Shown here piece after piece: positions 35,434-45,168 of a stretch of 64,000 nt of DNA. Numbering within the stretch: position 1 is the first letter of the stretch; each line of letters begins with the position of its first letter. Source of the DNA: Shewanella decolorationis S12 (GTDB lineage Bacteria; Pseudomonadota; Gammaproteobacteria; Enterobacterales; Shewanellaceae). The stretch lies in contig NZ_AXZL01000076.1 in NCBI RefSeq assembly GCF_000485795.1, positions 124,001 through 188,000 of the forward strand, read 5' to 3'. The translations under genes were made by a program, and so were the position numbers. Below the pieces are notes generated by a model that saw nothing but the letters and a program-made list of their open reading frames with translations, made no database searches and was not told the origin of the DNA.

Positions 35434-36204
35434 TTACTTTTTAGCAGGCTCAGCCGCAGCTGCTGGCTGTGCTTTCTCAATAGACTTCAGCTCAACTTCA
35501 AAAATCAGCGTTGAGTTTGGTGGAATAGTACCGTTATCACGCTCACCGTACGCTAACTCTGAAGGAATAACGAACTTGTACTTAGCGCCAACAGGCATTA
35601 ACTGTACACCTTCAGTCCAACCAGGAATAACGCGGTTTAATGGGAACTTAGCCGACTGACCACGCTTGTAAGAGCTATCAAACTCAGTGCCATCAAGCAG
35701 AGTACCTACATAATCCACTTCTACAGTGTCTTCAGCCGCTGGCTTGTCACCAGAACCAGGAGTTAACACTTCATATTGTAGGCCAGACTCTGTGGTTACT
35801 ACGCCAGGCTTAGCTTTGTTTTCCTCGAGGAACTTTTTACCATCCTCAAGGTTTTTAGCCGCAATGGCTTTAGCTTGTTCTGTACGCTTGTCGTTTAACT
35901 TTTTGTCTAAGCCTTGAAGAATAGTTTGCATTTCTTCTTCGGTTAATTTCAGTTGATCATTCAAACCGTTAGTAAAACCCGTTACGATCAAAGTACGATC
36001 AACTGGCAGGCCTAATTCTTCTTGCTCTTTGATATGGCCAGACATATAACGACCGATTGAAGCGCCCACACTGTAGGCTTCTTTTTGTGCTTCAGTCGTT
36101 AATTCAACATTTGTGCTTGCATTTGTTGCTTTTTCTTCTTGATTACAAGCAGATAGGCCAATAACAGCCAATGCAACTAACGATAATTTATAAATCGATT
36201 TCAT
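35434..36204 (-). CDS. FKBP-type peptidyl-prolyl isomerase, lipoprotein (FkpA/Mip-like)
   Basis: An envelope chaperone of 256 residues that isomerises proline bonds. The lipobox is GLSACN (Cys20). The N-terminal helical dimerisation domain covers about residues 35-125 (SVGASIGRYMSGHIKEQEELG), and the FKBP domain about 140-245 (VEVDYVGTLLDGTEFDSSYKRG, VIPGWTEGVQLMPVGAKYKFVIP, ELAYGERDNGTIPPNSTLIFEVEL). An Ala/Pro tail follows. FkpA and Mip share this layout; here an inner or outer membrane lipid anchor replaces the free signal peptide. Confidence 0.9.
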   Translation of the reverse strand: MKSIYKLSLVALAVIGLSACNQEEKATNASTNVELTTEAQKEAYSVGASIGRYMSGHIKEQEELGLPVDRTLIVTGFTNGLNDQLKLTEEEMQTILQGLDKKLNDKRTEQAKAIAAKNLEDGKKFLEENKAKPGVVTTESGLQYEVLTPGSGDKPAAEDTVEVDYVGTLLDGTEFDSSYKRGQSAKFPLNRVIPGWTEGVQLMPVGAKYKFVIPSELAYGERDNGTIPPNSTLIFEVELKSIEKAQPAAAAEPAKK

Positions 36205-36357
36205 TAAAGCTTCCTCAGCATCCTCAAGCGGTTACAATAACCTAAGCGCGACAACTTTATACTAGTTATCTGGGTTATACCAACTAGATTCTTTATGGGT
36301 TAACTGTGATTAATTTCACTCTACCGGACTAGAGACACCAACTTTAGGAGCAAGTTC

Positions 36358-37308
36358 ATGAAGAAAACCCTACTGCTGGTAATTTGCACACTTTTTTTAA
36401 CGGCATGTCAGCCAAAAGCCGATGATATTCGTGTGGTTTCAAAGGAGCCATCATACAGTGCGAGTCTCTCGAGTGATGGCACTGTTGCCATTGTGGCCAC
36501 CCAAAGCCAGGGAGTCCAATGTTGGGACTTAACCACTCATAGCCTCAAATACCAATGGGTACATGGCGATCTCAACACTGGCGTCACGGCCACCGCGATT
36601 TCGCCTAACGGTGAGTTCGCCGCATCGTTAAGCCGGGATTCAGTTGCCCTATGGACAATAGCCGACGGCAAATCCCTTGGATGGTGGTCACTGCCCGCCT
36701 CGGGTGAGAGTGTGGCTGTGGCGAATAATGGCGCCTTACTGATTGGCTTAAACGATGGCAGCGTAATGTCACTCAATGCCACTAAGACAGCATTGATTAA
36801 ATTCTTAGGCCACAAGGAACGAGTGAATACGGTTGCGCTTTCCGCCGATGGCCGTATTGCCCTCTCAGGCTCCAACGACATGCAGGCTATCCTGTGGCAA
36901 GCGCAAACCGGCCAGCCTATCCACACTTGGGATATAGGTAGCCGAGTGACTAAAGTGGCTCTCAACGACAGCGGCAGTTTAAGCTTTACCAATGGCAGTA
37001 CCAACGAGGCCAAAATTTGGGACAACAATAGCGGTAATGTTTTAAATCAATTAGCAATTAACCGTCGCCAAATGACCTTTTCAGCGGTACGCTTTGCCAA
37101 GCAAGACACTCAACTGATTACAGGCACGCCCGCGCGTGAAGTCATACTCTGGCAACGTCAAACGGGTAAACCTATTGCTAAGTGGCAAATTGCGCTGACT
37201 AAAAACAGCCAAAACCGAGGAGCCGTTGTATACTCTGTGGCAATTCGAGATACCAATAAAGTGGTTAGTATCAGTAGCCAAGGCCTAGTTGAGACTTGGC
37301 AGGAGTAG
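36358..37308 (+). CDS. WD40-repeat lipoprotein
   Basis: A 316-residue lipoprotein (lipobox LTACQ, Cys17). It contains about six WD40-type blades; the clearest are HKERVNTVALSADGRIALSG and ATAISPNGEFAASLSRDSVALW. It should form a beta-propeller scaffold in the envelope. The partner is unknown. It starts a tight forward run with slyX (9 bp gap), deformylase, the COG3014 lipoprotein and lpoB. Confidence 0.85.
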   Translation: MKKTLLLVICTLFLTACQPKADDIRVVSKEPSYSASLSSDGTVAIVATQSQGVQCWDLTTHSLKYQWVHGDLNTGVTATAISPNGEFAASLSRDSVALWTIADGKSLGWWSLPASGESVAVANNGALLIGLNDGSVMSLNATKTALIKFLGHKERVNTVALSADGRIALSGSNDMQAILWQAQTGQPIHTWDIGSRVTKVALNDSGSLSFTNGSTNEAKIWDNNSGNVLNQLAINRRQMTFSAVRFAKQDTQLITGTPAREVILWQRQTGKPIAKWQIALTKNSQNRGAVVYSVAIRDTNKVVSISSQGLVETWQE

Positions 37309-37317
37309 AGGTTAGTC

Positions 37318-37530
37318 ATGCAAGGCGTACAAGAACAGATTGAAGAGCTGCAAATGAAATTGGCTTTTCAAGAGCTCACGGTCGAAGAGTTAAACCAAGA
37401 GGTTATTAAGCTGAACCAGCTTATTGCCAATCAGCAACATCAAATTCAGTTATTGATTGGTAAGCTAAAGGCGATGGAGCCCAGTAATATTGCGACCCAA
37501 GCAGAAGAAACACCACCGCCACATTACTAA
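37318..37530 (+). CDS. slyX: SlyX family protein
   Basis: A 70-residue coiled-coil protein: [20 protein letters not shown] followed by a C-terminal PPPHY tail, exactly as in E. coli SlyX. Function unknown. It is 9 bp after the WD40 lipoprotein gene. Confidence 0.9.
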
Positions 37531-37592
37531 TTCAATAACGGATAATCCAATCCATTAACGACACTATGACCACTAAATATCCAGGGAATGCG

Positions 37593-38123
37593 ATGTTTAA
37601 AGATGAGATGTTACCAGCCCCCAATCAGCCACTACCAATAGCCTTGGTGGGTGAAGCCATTTTAAAACAGCAGGCGGATGAAGTACGCGACTTTGATGAA
37701 AAGCTCAGTCATTTAGCATCGCAAATGGTGGCAAGCATGGTTGAGGCAAAAGGTGTCGGAATTGCCGCTCCTCAAGTCCATAGCCCACTCGCCCTGTTTA
37801 TTATGGCATCCCGGCCAAACGAGCGTTATCCCGATGCGCCGCTAATGGACCCAGTCGTGGTGGTCAATCCACAGCTCTTGTCTGCCTCTGCGGAATTAGT
37901 TAGCGGTGAAGAAGGCTGCTTATCGGTTCCCGGCCAAAGGTTTAGCATTTGGCGCCACCAGACGATTGTAGTGCGCTATCAAGATCTTGCAGGCCAATGG
38001 CAACAGACTGAGTTAACAGGTTTTATCGCTCGTATTTTCCAACATGAGTTTGATCATCTACAAGGGATCACTTTGCTTGAACGCTCTCAAATGCCAGAAC
38101 AAAAACTAATGGCAAGAAGGTAA
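37593..38123 (+). CDS. def: Peptide deformylase (secondary copy type)
   Basis: Removes the formyl group from nascent protein N-termini using a bound metal. All three motifs are intact: GVGIAAPQ, EEGCLSVPG (metal-binding Cys109) and QHEFDHLQG (His151, Glu152, His155). The 176-residue length is near normal. I start at 37593, with GGGA close upstream; an ATG at 37566 has no ribosome site. The gene is not next to fmt, which normally accompanies the housekeeping copy, so it is probably an additional deformylase. Confidence 0.9.
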   Translation: MFKDEMLPAPNQPLPIALVGEAILKQQADEVRDFDEKLSHLASQMVASMVEAKGVGIAAPQVHSPLALFIMASRPNERYPDAPLMDPVVVVNPQLLSASAELVSGEEGCLSVPGQRFSIWRHQTIVVRYQDLAGQWQQTELTGFIARIFQHEFDHLQGITLLERSQMPEQKLMARR

Positions 38124-38132
38124 ACCACAGGC

Positions 38133-39533
38133 ATGAAAACCACCTTCATATACTCTTTTATTAAACCCACACTTAGCACGCTAATGCTCGCCGCCATCTT
38201 AGGCTCGAGCGGCTGTGCCTATAACAGTATTTTTATTAATTATCCGGCACAAATTGCACCGATAAAACAACAGCTCAATACCGCAACGCCCATGGCGGAT
38301 ATCGACAAACTAGCCAGCAATATCCAAGGTAATGATGGCCTGCTCTACGCCCAAGAAGCGGGACGCGTGGCGCAGGTGGCCGGCGATTTTGCCAACAGCC
38401 GTAAGTACTATCAGCAAGCGGTTGAGGCCTATACTGCCTTCGATGACAAAGCCAAGATCAGCGCCAGCGATATAGGTGCAACGGCCACCAGTTTAGTATT
38501 AAACGATAATGCCATTCCCTATCGTGGCCCAGGCTACGAGCGCATTATGCTGCACCAATATCAAGCCTTGAATTACCTGTTCAGCGGTGACTATCAAGGC
38601 GCATTAGTGGAGGTTCGCCGCAGTAACGAGCTGCAAGGCTCTGAGCAGGAGCGTTATCAAAAGTCACAAAAATCCGTACAGGCGATGGCCAATGGCACCA
38701 TAGATGCCGAAGTGAATAAGCTAGGCCAAGCCGCTGGCACAGTGACCAGCTCCTTCCTCAATGCCTACAGCTACTACACTACGGGTCTGTTGCATGAAGT
38801 ATTAGGCGAGCCAAACGATGCCTTTATCGACTACCGTAAAGCGGCGCAAATCACTCCAGATAACACTTATCTGCAACAGGATTTAGTTCGTCTTGCCAAG
38901 CAACTCGGCATGCCGCAATACGATGAGTTTAAAAGGCGCTGGGGCGATGCCAAGCTTCCCAAGGCGGGTGAAGGCCAAGTGATTCTCATGGTCGAAAAGG
39001 GCTTTGTACCTGAAAAACAAGCGCTCACAGTGCCCTTCACTATCCATGGCAATTGGCAAACCGTCTCTTTGGCAACCTATGGACCGAACAATAGTTTTGT
39101 TGCCGAGGCTCAAGTGCAAGGCTTAGGCACAGTGTTGAAAACCGAGCCTATCGCCAATATCGATGCCCTAGCGATTAACGCGCTCAAGGAAGATTTGCCC
39201 GGTACTTTGGTTCGCCAAGTCGCGCGGGTGTATGCCAAATCGGAAATGGCCTATCAGGTCGAAAAAAGCGGTAAGCCCGGCAATAATGCTGCCGATATTG
39301 GCAGTATCGCGATGCAGATTTTTAACGTGGTCACCGAGCAGGCGGATCGCCGCAGTTGGTTGACCCTGCCGAAACAGGCGCAAATTGGCAGACGTTACCT
39401 CAATCCGGGGCAATACACACTGCAATTGGACAAGGCACCACCGGCCAAAATTGACGTTGCCGCAGGCAAGACCACCTTGGTCTGGGCAATTGATACTGGT
39501 AATTACACCCGAATTTATTCAATAATCATTTAA
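38133..39533 (+). CDS. COG3014 family TPR-like lipoprotein
   Basis: A 466-residue lipoprotein (lipobox LGSSGCAYN) with helical repeats in its first 270 residues (SRKYYQQAVEAYTAFDD, YLFSGDYQGALVEVRRSNEL, GEPNDAFIDYRKAAQITPDN) and a beta-rich second half. It belongs to COG3014, of unknown function, which recurrently neighbours lpoB. A role with the PBP1b activation machinery is inference. It is 9 bp after def. Confidence 0.75.
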   Translation: MKTTFIYSFIKPTLSTLMLAAILGSSGCAYNSIFINYPAQIAPIKQQLNTATPMADIDKLASNIQGNDGLLYAQEAGRVAQVAGDFANSRKYYQQAVEAYTAFDDKAKISASDIGATATSLVLNDNAIPYRGPGYERIMLHQYQALNYLFSGDYQGALVEVRRSNELQGSEQERYQKSQKSVQAMANGTIDAEVNKLGQAAGTVTSSFLNAYSYYTTGLLHEVLGEPNDAFIDYRKAAQITPDNTYLQQDLVRLAKQLGMPQYDEFKRRWGDAKLPKAGEGQVILMVEKGFVPEKQALTVPFTIHGNWQTVSLATYGPNNSFVAEAQVQGLGTVLKTEPIANIDALAINALKEDLPGTLVRQVARVYAKSEMAYQVEKSGKPGNNAADIGSIAMQIFNVVTEQADRRSWLTLPKQAQIGRRYLNPGQYTLQLDKAPPAKIDVAAGKTTLVWAIDTGNYTRIYSIII

Positions 39534-39600
39534 CCTAGCGGTGAATGTTTGAATAAAACGAGTGTCATTAAGTTTTTACAATCACAAAATGGAACTGACT

Positions 39601-40194
39601 ATGAAACAATTTAAACTGATTTTTGTGCTGGCTGCCGTAATGGGTCTGGCTGCATGTCAATCGAAAGTCGAGTATGGCGATGCCACCGAAGTGGAAACCG
39701 TTAACGCAAACTTTGGCTCAACGGATCTGCAAGCCATCGCCGCTAAGATGGTCGATAGCATGATGACTTTCCCGCCTATCGTGGCGATGACAGCGAACAA
39801 CCGCCCAATTTTGTTTGTCGATAGCATCAAAAACAAAACCTCTGAGCATATCGATACTGAGTCAGTAACCGACTCTATCAGCAACAAGTTACTGCGCTCA
39901 GGTAAGTTCCGTTTTATCGATATGACAAAAGTTGATTCAGTTCGTAAGCAACTGGATTACCAAAACAATACTGGTATGGTTGACCCATCAACCGCCATCA
40001 AGTTTGGCCGTCAAATCGGTGCCCAGTACATGCTGTATGGCAACCTGTCTAGCATCGTTAAGCAAGATGGCAGCACTAAAGACGTTTACTACAAGATGAC
40101 TATGCGTCTGATGGATTTAGAGACAGGCCTAATCGAATGGTCAGATGAAAAAGAAATCCGTAAGACAAAGTCTAAGTCTTTCTTAGGTATGTAA
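39601..40194 (+). CDS. lpoB: Penicillin-binding protein activator LpoB
   Basis: An outer-membrane lipoprotein that reaches through the periplasm to activate the peptidoglycan synthase PBP1b. 198 residues from ATG 39601 (GGA about 7 bases upstream); the lipobox is GLAACQ. The domain motifs RPILFVDSIKNKTSEHIDTE, GAQYMLYGNLSS and IEWSDEKEIRK match LpoB. The linker between Cys and the globular domain is short compared with E. coli LpoB. It is the last gene of the forward run and is followed by a strong terminator. Confidence 0.9.
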   Translation: MKQFKLIFVLAAVMGLAACQSKVEYGDATEVETVNANFGSTDLQAIAAKMVDSMMTFPPIVAMTANNRPILFVDSIKNKTSEHIDTESVTDSISNKLLRSGKFRFIDMTKVDSVRKQLDYQNNTGMVDPSTAIKFGRQIGAQYMLYGNLSSIVKQDGSTKDVYYKMTMRLMDLETGLIEWSDEKEIRKTKSKSFLGM

Positions 40195-40232
40195 TCTCGC
40201 TCAGCCCCATGGGCTAAACCGAAATACTCAAT

Positions 40233-40261
40233 AAAAGCCAGCAATTTCGCTGGCTTTTTTT
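40233..40261 (+). terminator. Terminator after lpoB
   Basis: AAAGCCAGC and GCTGGCTTT form a stem followed by a run of seven T. Confidence 0.92.
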
Positions 40262-40422
40262 ACATTTTTAACATTGGTTATCCATGCTAAATAAGGTAGT
40301 GTACTCGCCCAAAATACTCAGCAAGGGTGCCGCTTTTGAACCGGATAAGTTTGCCACTTAAACTGGCCCTCCTGCGCCGTATCCAAGCCATAAATAAAGT
40401 AAATCGTTGAAGGATTGAAGTC

Positions 40423-43056
40423 GTGAATTTGTTTAAAGCCAGCCTAGTCGCCCTCACCTGCTCGGCACTGATGTCGTGCGCCGTCCAAAGTCCGTTAAAT
40501 ACGGGTCCTAGGGATGCCAGCCCTTATATCAGCCAATATCAGGCGAGCTTACGTTCACAGGTGATTTCGAATGTGCATTATGAGCTGGATTTTCAACTGA
40601 CTGGCGACACTGAGTTTAGCGCCACCACTAAGGTCCATTTCAATCTTAGCGAAGTGCCTAAGCAATTGAGCCTCGATTTGAACAAGGCACAAATTAAGCG
40701 CTTTTTGATTAATGGCACCGCGGTTTACCCTAATTACAATGGGTCCTACATCAGTTTGAATACCCGTTTACTGTCCTCGGGCGACAACACGGTAGAAGTG
40801 CAATTTACTCGCGCCCACAGCACCAATGGTGAAGGTTTACACCGCTTCCAAGACCCCGTCGATGGCAAGGTCTACCTGTACTCGCACTTCGAACCTGCTG
40901 CGGCGCAGCAAATGTTTGCGGTGTTCGACCAACCCGATTTAAAAGCCAACTATAAAATCAGCGTGACCGCGCCGAAGGACTGGCAAGTGATCAGCACCAT
41001 GCGCGAGTCTTCAGTCACACCTGCGGGGGCGATTAATCGTTGGGAGTTTCCTGAAACACCTAAGTTAAGCCCCTATAACTTCTCAATGCACGCAGGGCCA
41101 TACCATATGTGGCAGGATAACTCTGGCCGCTATCCAATGCGTTTATTTGCACGCCAATCGGTGGCTAACCAAGTCACGCCTGAGGACTGGTTTACATATA
41201 CTAAACAAGGCTTAAACTTTTTCGATGCCTATTTTGGTATCCCTTACCCCTTTAAAAAGTACGATCAACTCTTAGTACCTGATTTCCTCTATGGTGCGAT
41301 GGAAAACGCCGGCGCAGTGACCTTTGCCGAAGATCATTTCCTCCACAAAGCGGCAATGACCGCCGAGCAAAAACAAAGCTTAGCTGGCGTTATCATGCAT
41401 GAGATGGCGCATCAATGGTTTGGCGATCTAGTCACCATGAAATGGTGGAATGGCCTGTGGTTAAACGAGAGTTTTGCTTCTTTTATGGGCACACTCGCCA
41501 CCCAAGAGGCCACCGAGTTCACCAATGCCTGGCGCAGTTTTTACGCCCAAGGCAAACAACGCGCCTATGAGCAAGACAGCCTAGTGACCACGCATCCTAT
41601 CGAAGTACCCGTGGCGACCACGCAAAATGCCTTCGATAATATCGATGCAATCACCTATCAAAAAGGCGCCTCGACCCTCAAGCAGTTGCGCCATTTACTC
41701 GGCGATCTGGTGTTCCAGCGCGGCGTAAGCAATTACTTAAAGCAATACAGCTATCAAAATGCTGAGCTGGATGACTTTATCAATAGCCTAGCCAAAGCCG
41801 CTGGCCGTGACTTAAGCGCCTGGACGAAGGACTGGCTCTACAGTGCGGGAGTCAACACCATCAAGGCCGAATACCGCTGCGACGGCAACCGCATCAGCGA
41901 ATTTAGCCTGTTGCAGTATCCTGCCAGCAGCGAGTTACCGACACTCAGGGAGCAGAAAGTCCAAATCGCCCTGTTCACTAAGGGACGCTTCGATTTAAGA
42001 CATGAGACCACAGTACCAGTCACCTACAAGGGCGAACGCACTGAGGTGAAACAATTAGTCGGTGAGCGTTGTCCAGACCTCGTTTACCCCAACTACGATG
42101 ACTGGGGCTTTGTGAAGGTGCAACTCGATGACAAATCCTTCGACACCGCGAAGCAACAGTTAAGCCGAGTCACAGATCCTCTGCTGCGTTCTATGCTGTG
42201 GCAAAGCCTGTGGGACAGTGTGCGTGAGGGTAACCTGAGCCTAGATCAATACTTGAGCACAGTGTTCGTTAACGCCCCTGCGGAGAATGACTACACTGTC
42301 GTCGGCCAGATTATTTCGAGCTTGCTACGCAGTAAAGAATACCTCGCGCAAATCGCCCCTATTCAGCAAAACTATGCCGAAAACGCGGTCAAAGGCTTAG
42401 CGCAAATGAGCCTTCGTAAGACCATGGAGAGTCGAGGCGACAATGACTTCCAGCGCCGCTGGTTCAATGCCTATATTCAGTTGGCAGGCGATCGCGATAG
42501 TCTGCGCCACTTAGCGCAATTGCTGGATGGCAGGACCAAAATCAAGGGCTTAACTTTAGACCAAGATCTGCGCTGGGCCATTATCACTCAGCTGAATCGC
42601 TACGACTTCCCGAATGCACAGCAACGTATTACCCAAGAAGCCGCCCGCGATAACTCAGATTCGGGTGAAAAAGCCGCCTTGGCCGCCCAAGTTATCCGCC
42701 CAGAAGCGGCTGCAAAACGACGCTGGTTGAGTAAAGTCCACGCCGACGCCCTACCGTTTGCTAAACAGCGCATCATTATGGAAAACCTCTATCCTGCGGA
42801 GCAAAAACTCTTAAGCGCAGCCACCGCAGAAGAGCGCCTCGCCAACTTAGGGGATATGGATAAAAAAGGCCCAGTATTTATGCGTAGCTATAGCCGTAAC
42901 TTGATCCCAACCGACTGTAACTACACCAGTATTGCCGCCTTGGATAAAGTGTTAGATAGCCAAACTGGATTATCGAATCTTGCCCGCCGCACCCTGTTAG
43001 AAACTCGCCAAGCCGAGCAGCGCTGCGTGCTGATTAAGAATAAAATGACCCATTGA
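40423..43056 (+). CDS. M1 family aminopeptidase, lipoprotein (PepN-like)
   Basis: A zinc aminopeptidase of 877 residues, exported with a lipobox (LMSCAVQ). The substrate-anchoring YGAMENAG precedes the zinc site H326-E-M-A-H330 with the third ligand Glu349 in WLNESF, the complete HExxH-x18-E motif. A helical ERAP1-like C-terminal domain follows. The start is GTG at 40423. Unlike cytosolic PepN, it should work in the periplasm or at the surface, trimming peptides together with enzymes such as the S46 peptidase. Confidence 0.93.
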   Translation: MNLFKASLVALTCSALMSCAVQSPLNTGPRDASPYISQYQASLRSQVISNVHYELDFQLTGDTEFSATTKVHFNLSEVPKQLSLDLNKAQIKRFLINGTAVYPNYNGSYISLNTRLLSSGDNTVEVQFTRAHSTNGEGLHRFQDPVDGKVYLYSHFEPAAAQQMFAVFDQPDLKANYKISVTAPKDWQVISTMRESSVTPAGAINRWEFPETPKLSPYNFSMHAGPYHMWQDNSGRYPMRLFARQSVANQVTPEDWFTYTKQGLNFFDAYFGIPYPFKKYDQLLVPDFLYGAMENAGAVTFAEDHFLHKAAMTAEQKQSLAGVIMHEMAHQWFGDLVTMKWWNGLWLNESFASFMGTLATQEATEFTNAWRSFYAQGKQRAYEQDSLVTTHPIEVPVATTQNAFDNIDAITYQKGASTLKQLRHLLGDLVFQRGVSNYLKQYSYQNAELDDFINSLAKAAGRDLSAWTKDWLYSAGVNTIKAEYRCDGNRISEFSLLQYPASSELPTLREQKVQIALFTKGRFDLRHETTVPVTYKGERTEVKQLVGERCPDLVYPNYDDWGFVKVQLDDKSFDTAKQQLSRVTDPLLRSMLWQSLWDSVREGNLSLDQYLSTVFVNAPAENDYTVVGQIISSLLRSKEYLAQIAPIQQNYAENAVKGLAQMSLRKTMESRGDNDFQRRWFNAYIQLAGDRDSLRHLAQLLDGRTKIKGLTLDQDLRWAIITQLNRYDFPNAQQRITQEAARDNSDSGEKAALAAQVIRPEAAAKRRWLSKVHADALPFAKQRIIMENLYPAEQKLLSAATAEERLANLGDMDKKGPVFMRSYSRNLIPTDCNYTSIAALDKVLDSQTGLSNLARRTLLETRQAEQRCVLIKNKMTH

Positions 43057-43068
43057 TAAATAGCCCAC

Positions 43069-43094
43069 TAAAAGAGGCTCATCTGAGCCTCTTT
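43069..43094. terminator. Bidirectional terminator between M1 peptidase and EAL genes
   Basis: AAAAGAGGCTCA and TGAGCCTCTTTT form a 12-bp stem with a 2-base gap between convergent genes. Confidence 0.9.
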
Positions 43095-43108
43095 TCTATG
43101 CCTCGGTC

Positions 43109-44644
43109 TTATTTCCCGAAGGGTAATTTCTGGTAAAACCGCAGCAAATCCTCAAAGGCCAAAGGCCTTGAGTAAAAATATCCTTGATGTTGATACACAC
43201 CTTTAGCAGCTAAATAATCCGCCTGCTCCCGCGTTTCGACACCTTCGGCCACCATATCCATCTGCGACTCACGGCCAAAGGCAATAATGGCATCGAGTAC
43301 CGCGCCCTTTAAGTCCTGCGTGCCTATGGTATCGATAAACATCTTATCGATTTTGATACTGTTAATCCCAAGACGCTGTAAATAGCTAAAACCACCAAAG
43401 CCAGTGCCAAAATCATCCAGTTTAAAGTCATGGCATAGGGGAGTGACCGCCTTCATTTCGGCCAAGGCTAACTCGAATTGCGTGATGGGTTTGCGCTCGG
43501 TCAACTCGAAGGAAATGCGCTTAGTCCTAGGATCGGGGTGAGACGAAAACCATTGACTGAGTAAACCCGACTCTAAATGCTGGGCGACAATATTAACGCT
43601 AACCCAGCCCTTAAGTTGAGGTAAATCCTGATACACCCGCTCCAAAATCAGATCGGTAATAGGCAGAATTAAGCCCGAATCTTCGGCATAGGGAATAAAC
43701 TGATTCGGCTGAACGAGCACGCCATCGAACCTTCGCCAACGGACTAACATTTCCTGACCGACCACCTCGCCGCTGCGACAATCGATAATTGGTTGGTAGA
43801 AGGGAATAAACTCTTTGCGGCTAATGCCCTTTTGGATAAGCATTCCCAGCGACACCCGAGCCGATTGCCAATTCCAATAAAAAATCACCGCTAAAAAGGC
43901 CACAATTAAAGCGGCGACGAACAACATAACACCTATACGTGAAAATTCACGCCAATAGAGCACATCTCCAGCTTTTAAGGTTAAAGTGATATCTAATACA
44001 TTGATATAACGAGAGTCCTCAATAAATGCACTCGATTGTTCTAAAATTTCAGCGCCACGCTGAAGGGGAGATAGTCCTTGATAATAGATGTCTAACTGGT
44101 AACAGTCATCGCACAGGTTTGAGAGAATTTCGTTGTAAACAGAGCTATTCGTTAATACGACTAAACGGTGTACACCTAAATGGAAAATATAACCAATACT
44201 GCGAGTTCTTTCGTTAGCAGCAACCGTTGTAGCGATATCCACCTGTTGTGAGTCAATCAATAAGCTACGAGTGTGGTCAAATTGATAATTTACCGCGGGT
44301 CCGATATTTGAGCATTGAACTCCGTTTGCCAATTCTAACTGTATAAAACGAACGATAGCAGGGCTTAATGAAGGGCTATTCAGTAGGGCAATATCATCGG
44401 CATTACAGGTAAAAGATAATTCCGCAAACGCCTGTTCAACATTATTCTGCTCAAAACCATCCAAACCATTTACAAAGGTAAGTGCTATCTCATTGAGATC
44501 TCGATTAAACCTCTGTTCAACACTATATGAAGTAATGAGTGGTTGAAGCGCCGCTGCCAATAATATGGGCAATAGAAATATTAGGCAGGTATGTAACCAA
44601 GGATTCAGGCACCAACGGGGGAAATTCCATTTCATAACATTCAA
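43109..44644 (-). CDS. c-di-GMP phosphodiesterase (EAL) with periplasmic CSS-type sensor
   Basis: A 511-residue membrane protein: TM1 at about residues 18-38; periplasmic sensor at about 40-238 with Cys residues in FTCNADD and GVQCSNIG (CSS-motif like); TM2 at about 240-262; EAL domain at about 270-505. The catalytic set looks complete: Glu in GQEMLVRW (EML replaces EAL), Asn in VSVNIVA, Glu in FELTER, Asp-Asp in KLDDFGTG, Lys in INSIKIDK and Glu in MVAEGVET. CSS-type enzymes are regulated by periplasmic disulfide state. It should lower c-di-GMP. Confidence 0.9.
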   Translation of the reverse strand: MNVMKWNFPRWCLNPWLHTCLIFLLPILLAAALQPLITSYSVEQRFNRDLNEIALTFVNGLDGFEQNNVEQAFAELSFTCNADDIALLNSPSLSPAIVRFIQLELANGVQCSNIGPAVNYQFDHTRSLLIDSQQVDIATTVAANERTRSIGYIFHLGVHRLVVLTNSSVYNEILSNLCDDCYQLDIYYQGLSPLQRGAEILEQSSAFIEDSRYINVLDITLTLKAGDVLYWREFSRIGVMLFVAALIVAFLAVIFYWNWQSARVSLGMLIQKGISRKEFIPFYQPIIDCRSGEVVGQEMLVRWRRFDGVLVQPNQFIPYAEDSGLILPITDLILERVYQDLPQLKGWVSVNIVAQHLESGLLSQWFSSHPDPRTKRISFELTERKPITQFELALAEMKAVTPLCHDFKLDDFGTGFGGFSYLQRLGINSIKIDKMFIDTIGTQDLKGAVLDAIIAFGRESQMDMVAEGVETREQADYLAAKGVYQHQGYFYSRPLAFEDLLRFYQKLPFGK

Positions 44645-44775
44645 CTCAATTCCTTAATGAAGAACTCAAAACACGCTCACTTAAAATACATCAACATACT
44701 ATGCTTTAAGCCAACCGAAAGCTGTGGGATAAATCAAATTCATCATTTTCCTTATGCAGACGCACTCAACCTTTT

Positions 44776-45040
44776 ATACCAATCGTATTAAATATCTGCT
44801 CATTCAGCGGGAATTCAACGCGCTTTAGACAAGGCGAAGGCTTGAAGGCATAGTGGTGCTCTGTCGAAAGCCTTAAACGCAGTATAAAGCGCGTTGAAAC
44901 CCGCCCTTTGGGAGCCACACAGGCATCCCACTCCGGTGTTGCATTGACTTAAAAGGGGATGACCATTTCTGCATCAATGCGCCTTGGATTGAAATGCCTG
45001 TGAGGCTCTGAACTGATGAGATATTTAATGTGATTGGTAT
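44776..45040. repeat. 265-bp inverted-repeat element with ATACCAATC ends
   Basis: ATACCAATC and GATTGGTAT form the ends, extended inward by TTAAATATCT and AGATATTTAA with one gap. The interior has a further pair (AACGCGCTTTA and TAAAGCGCGTT) and holds no convincing gene. It fills the gap between the EAL gene and a chemoreceptor gene. I recall ATACCAATC-bounded repeats as common in Shewanella and related genomes. Confidence 0.7.
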
Positions 45041-45168
45041 TAAGCTAAGCTTCGACCGCAACTTAATCAAAGTAATATAGACAAGCTATGTTCCATTAAT
45101 GCTTTCCCCTTTTCAGCCGCTATACTCTATTAACGTTAGGTTGCTAACGGAATTTAAAGGAATTAAAT

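Noticed and set aside
36537..37028. 163-codon reverse ORF opposite the WD40 gene
   Set aside because: The forward frame has a lipobox and WD40 repeats; the reverse frame has no recognisable features.
44873..45070. 65-codon reverse ORF in the ATACCAATC element
   Set aside because: Its sequence is entirely explained by the inverted-repeat element and it lacks a ribosome site.
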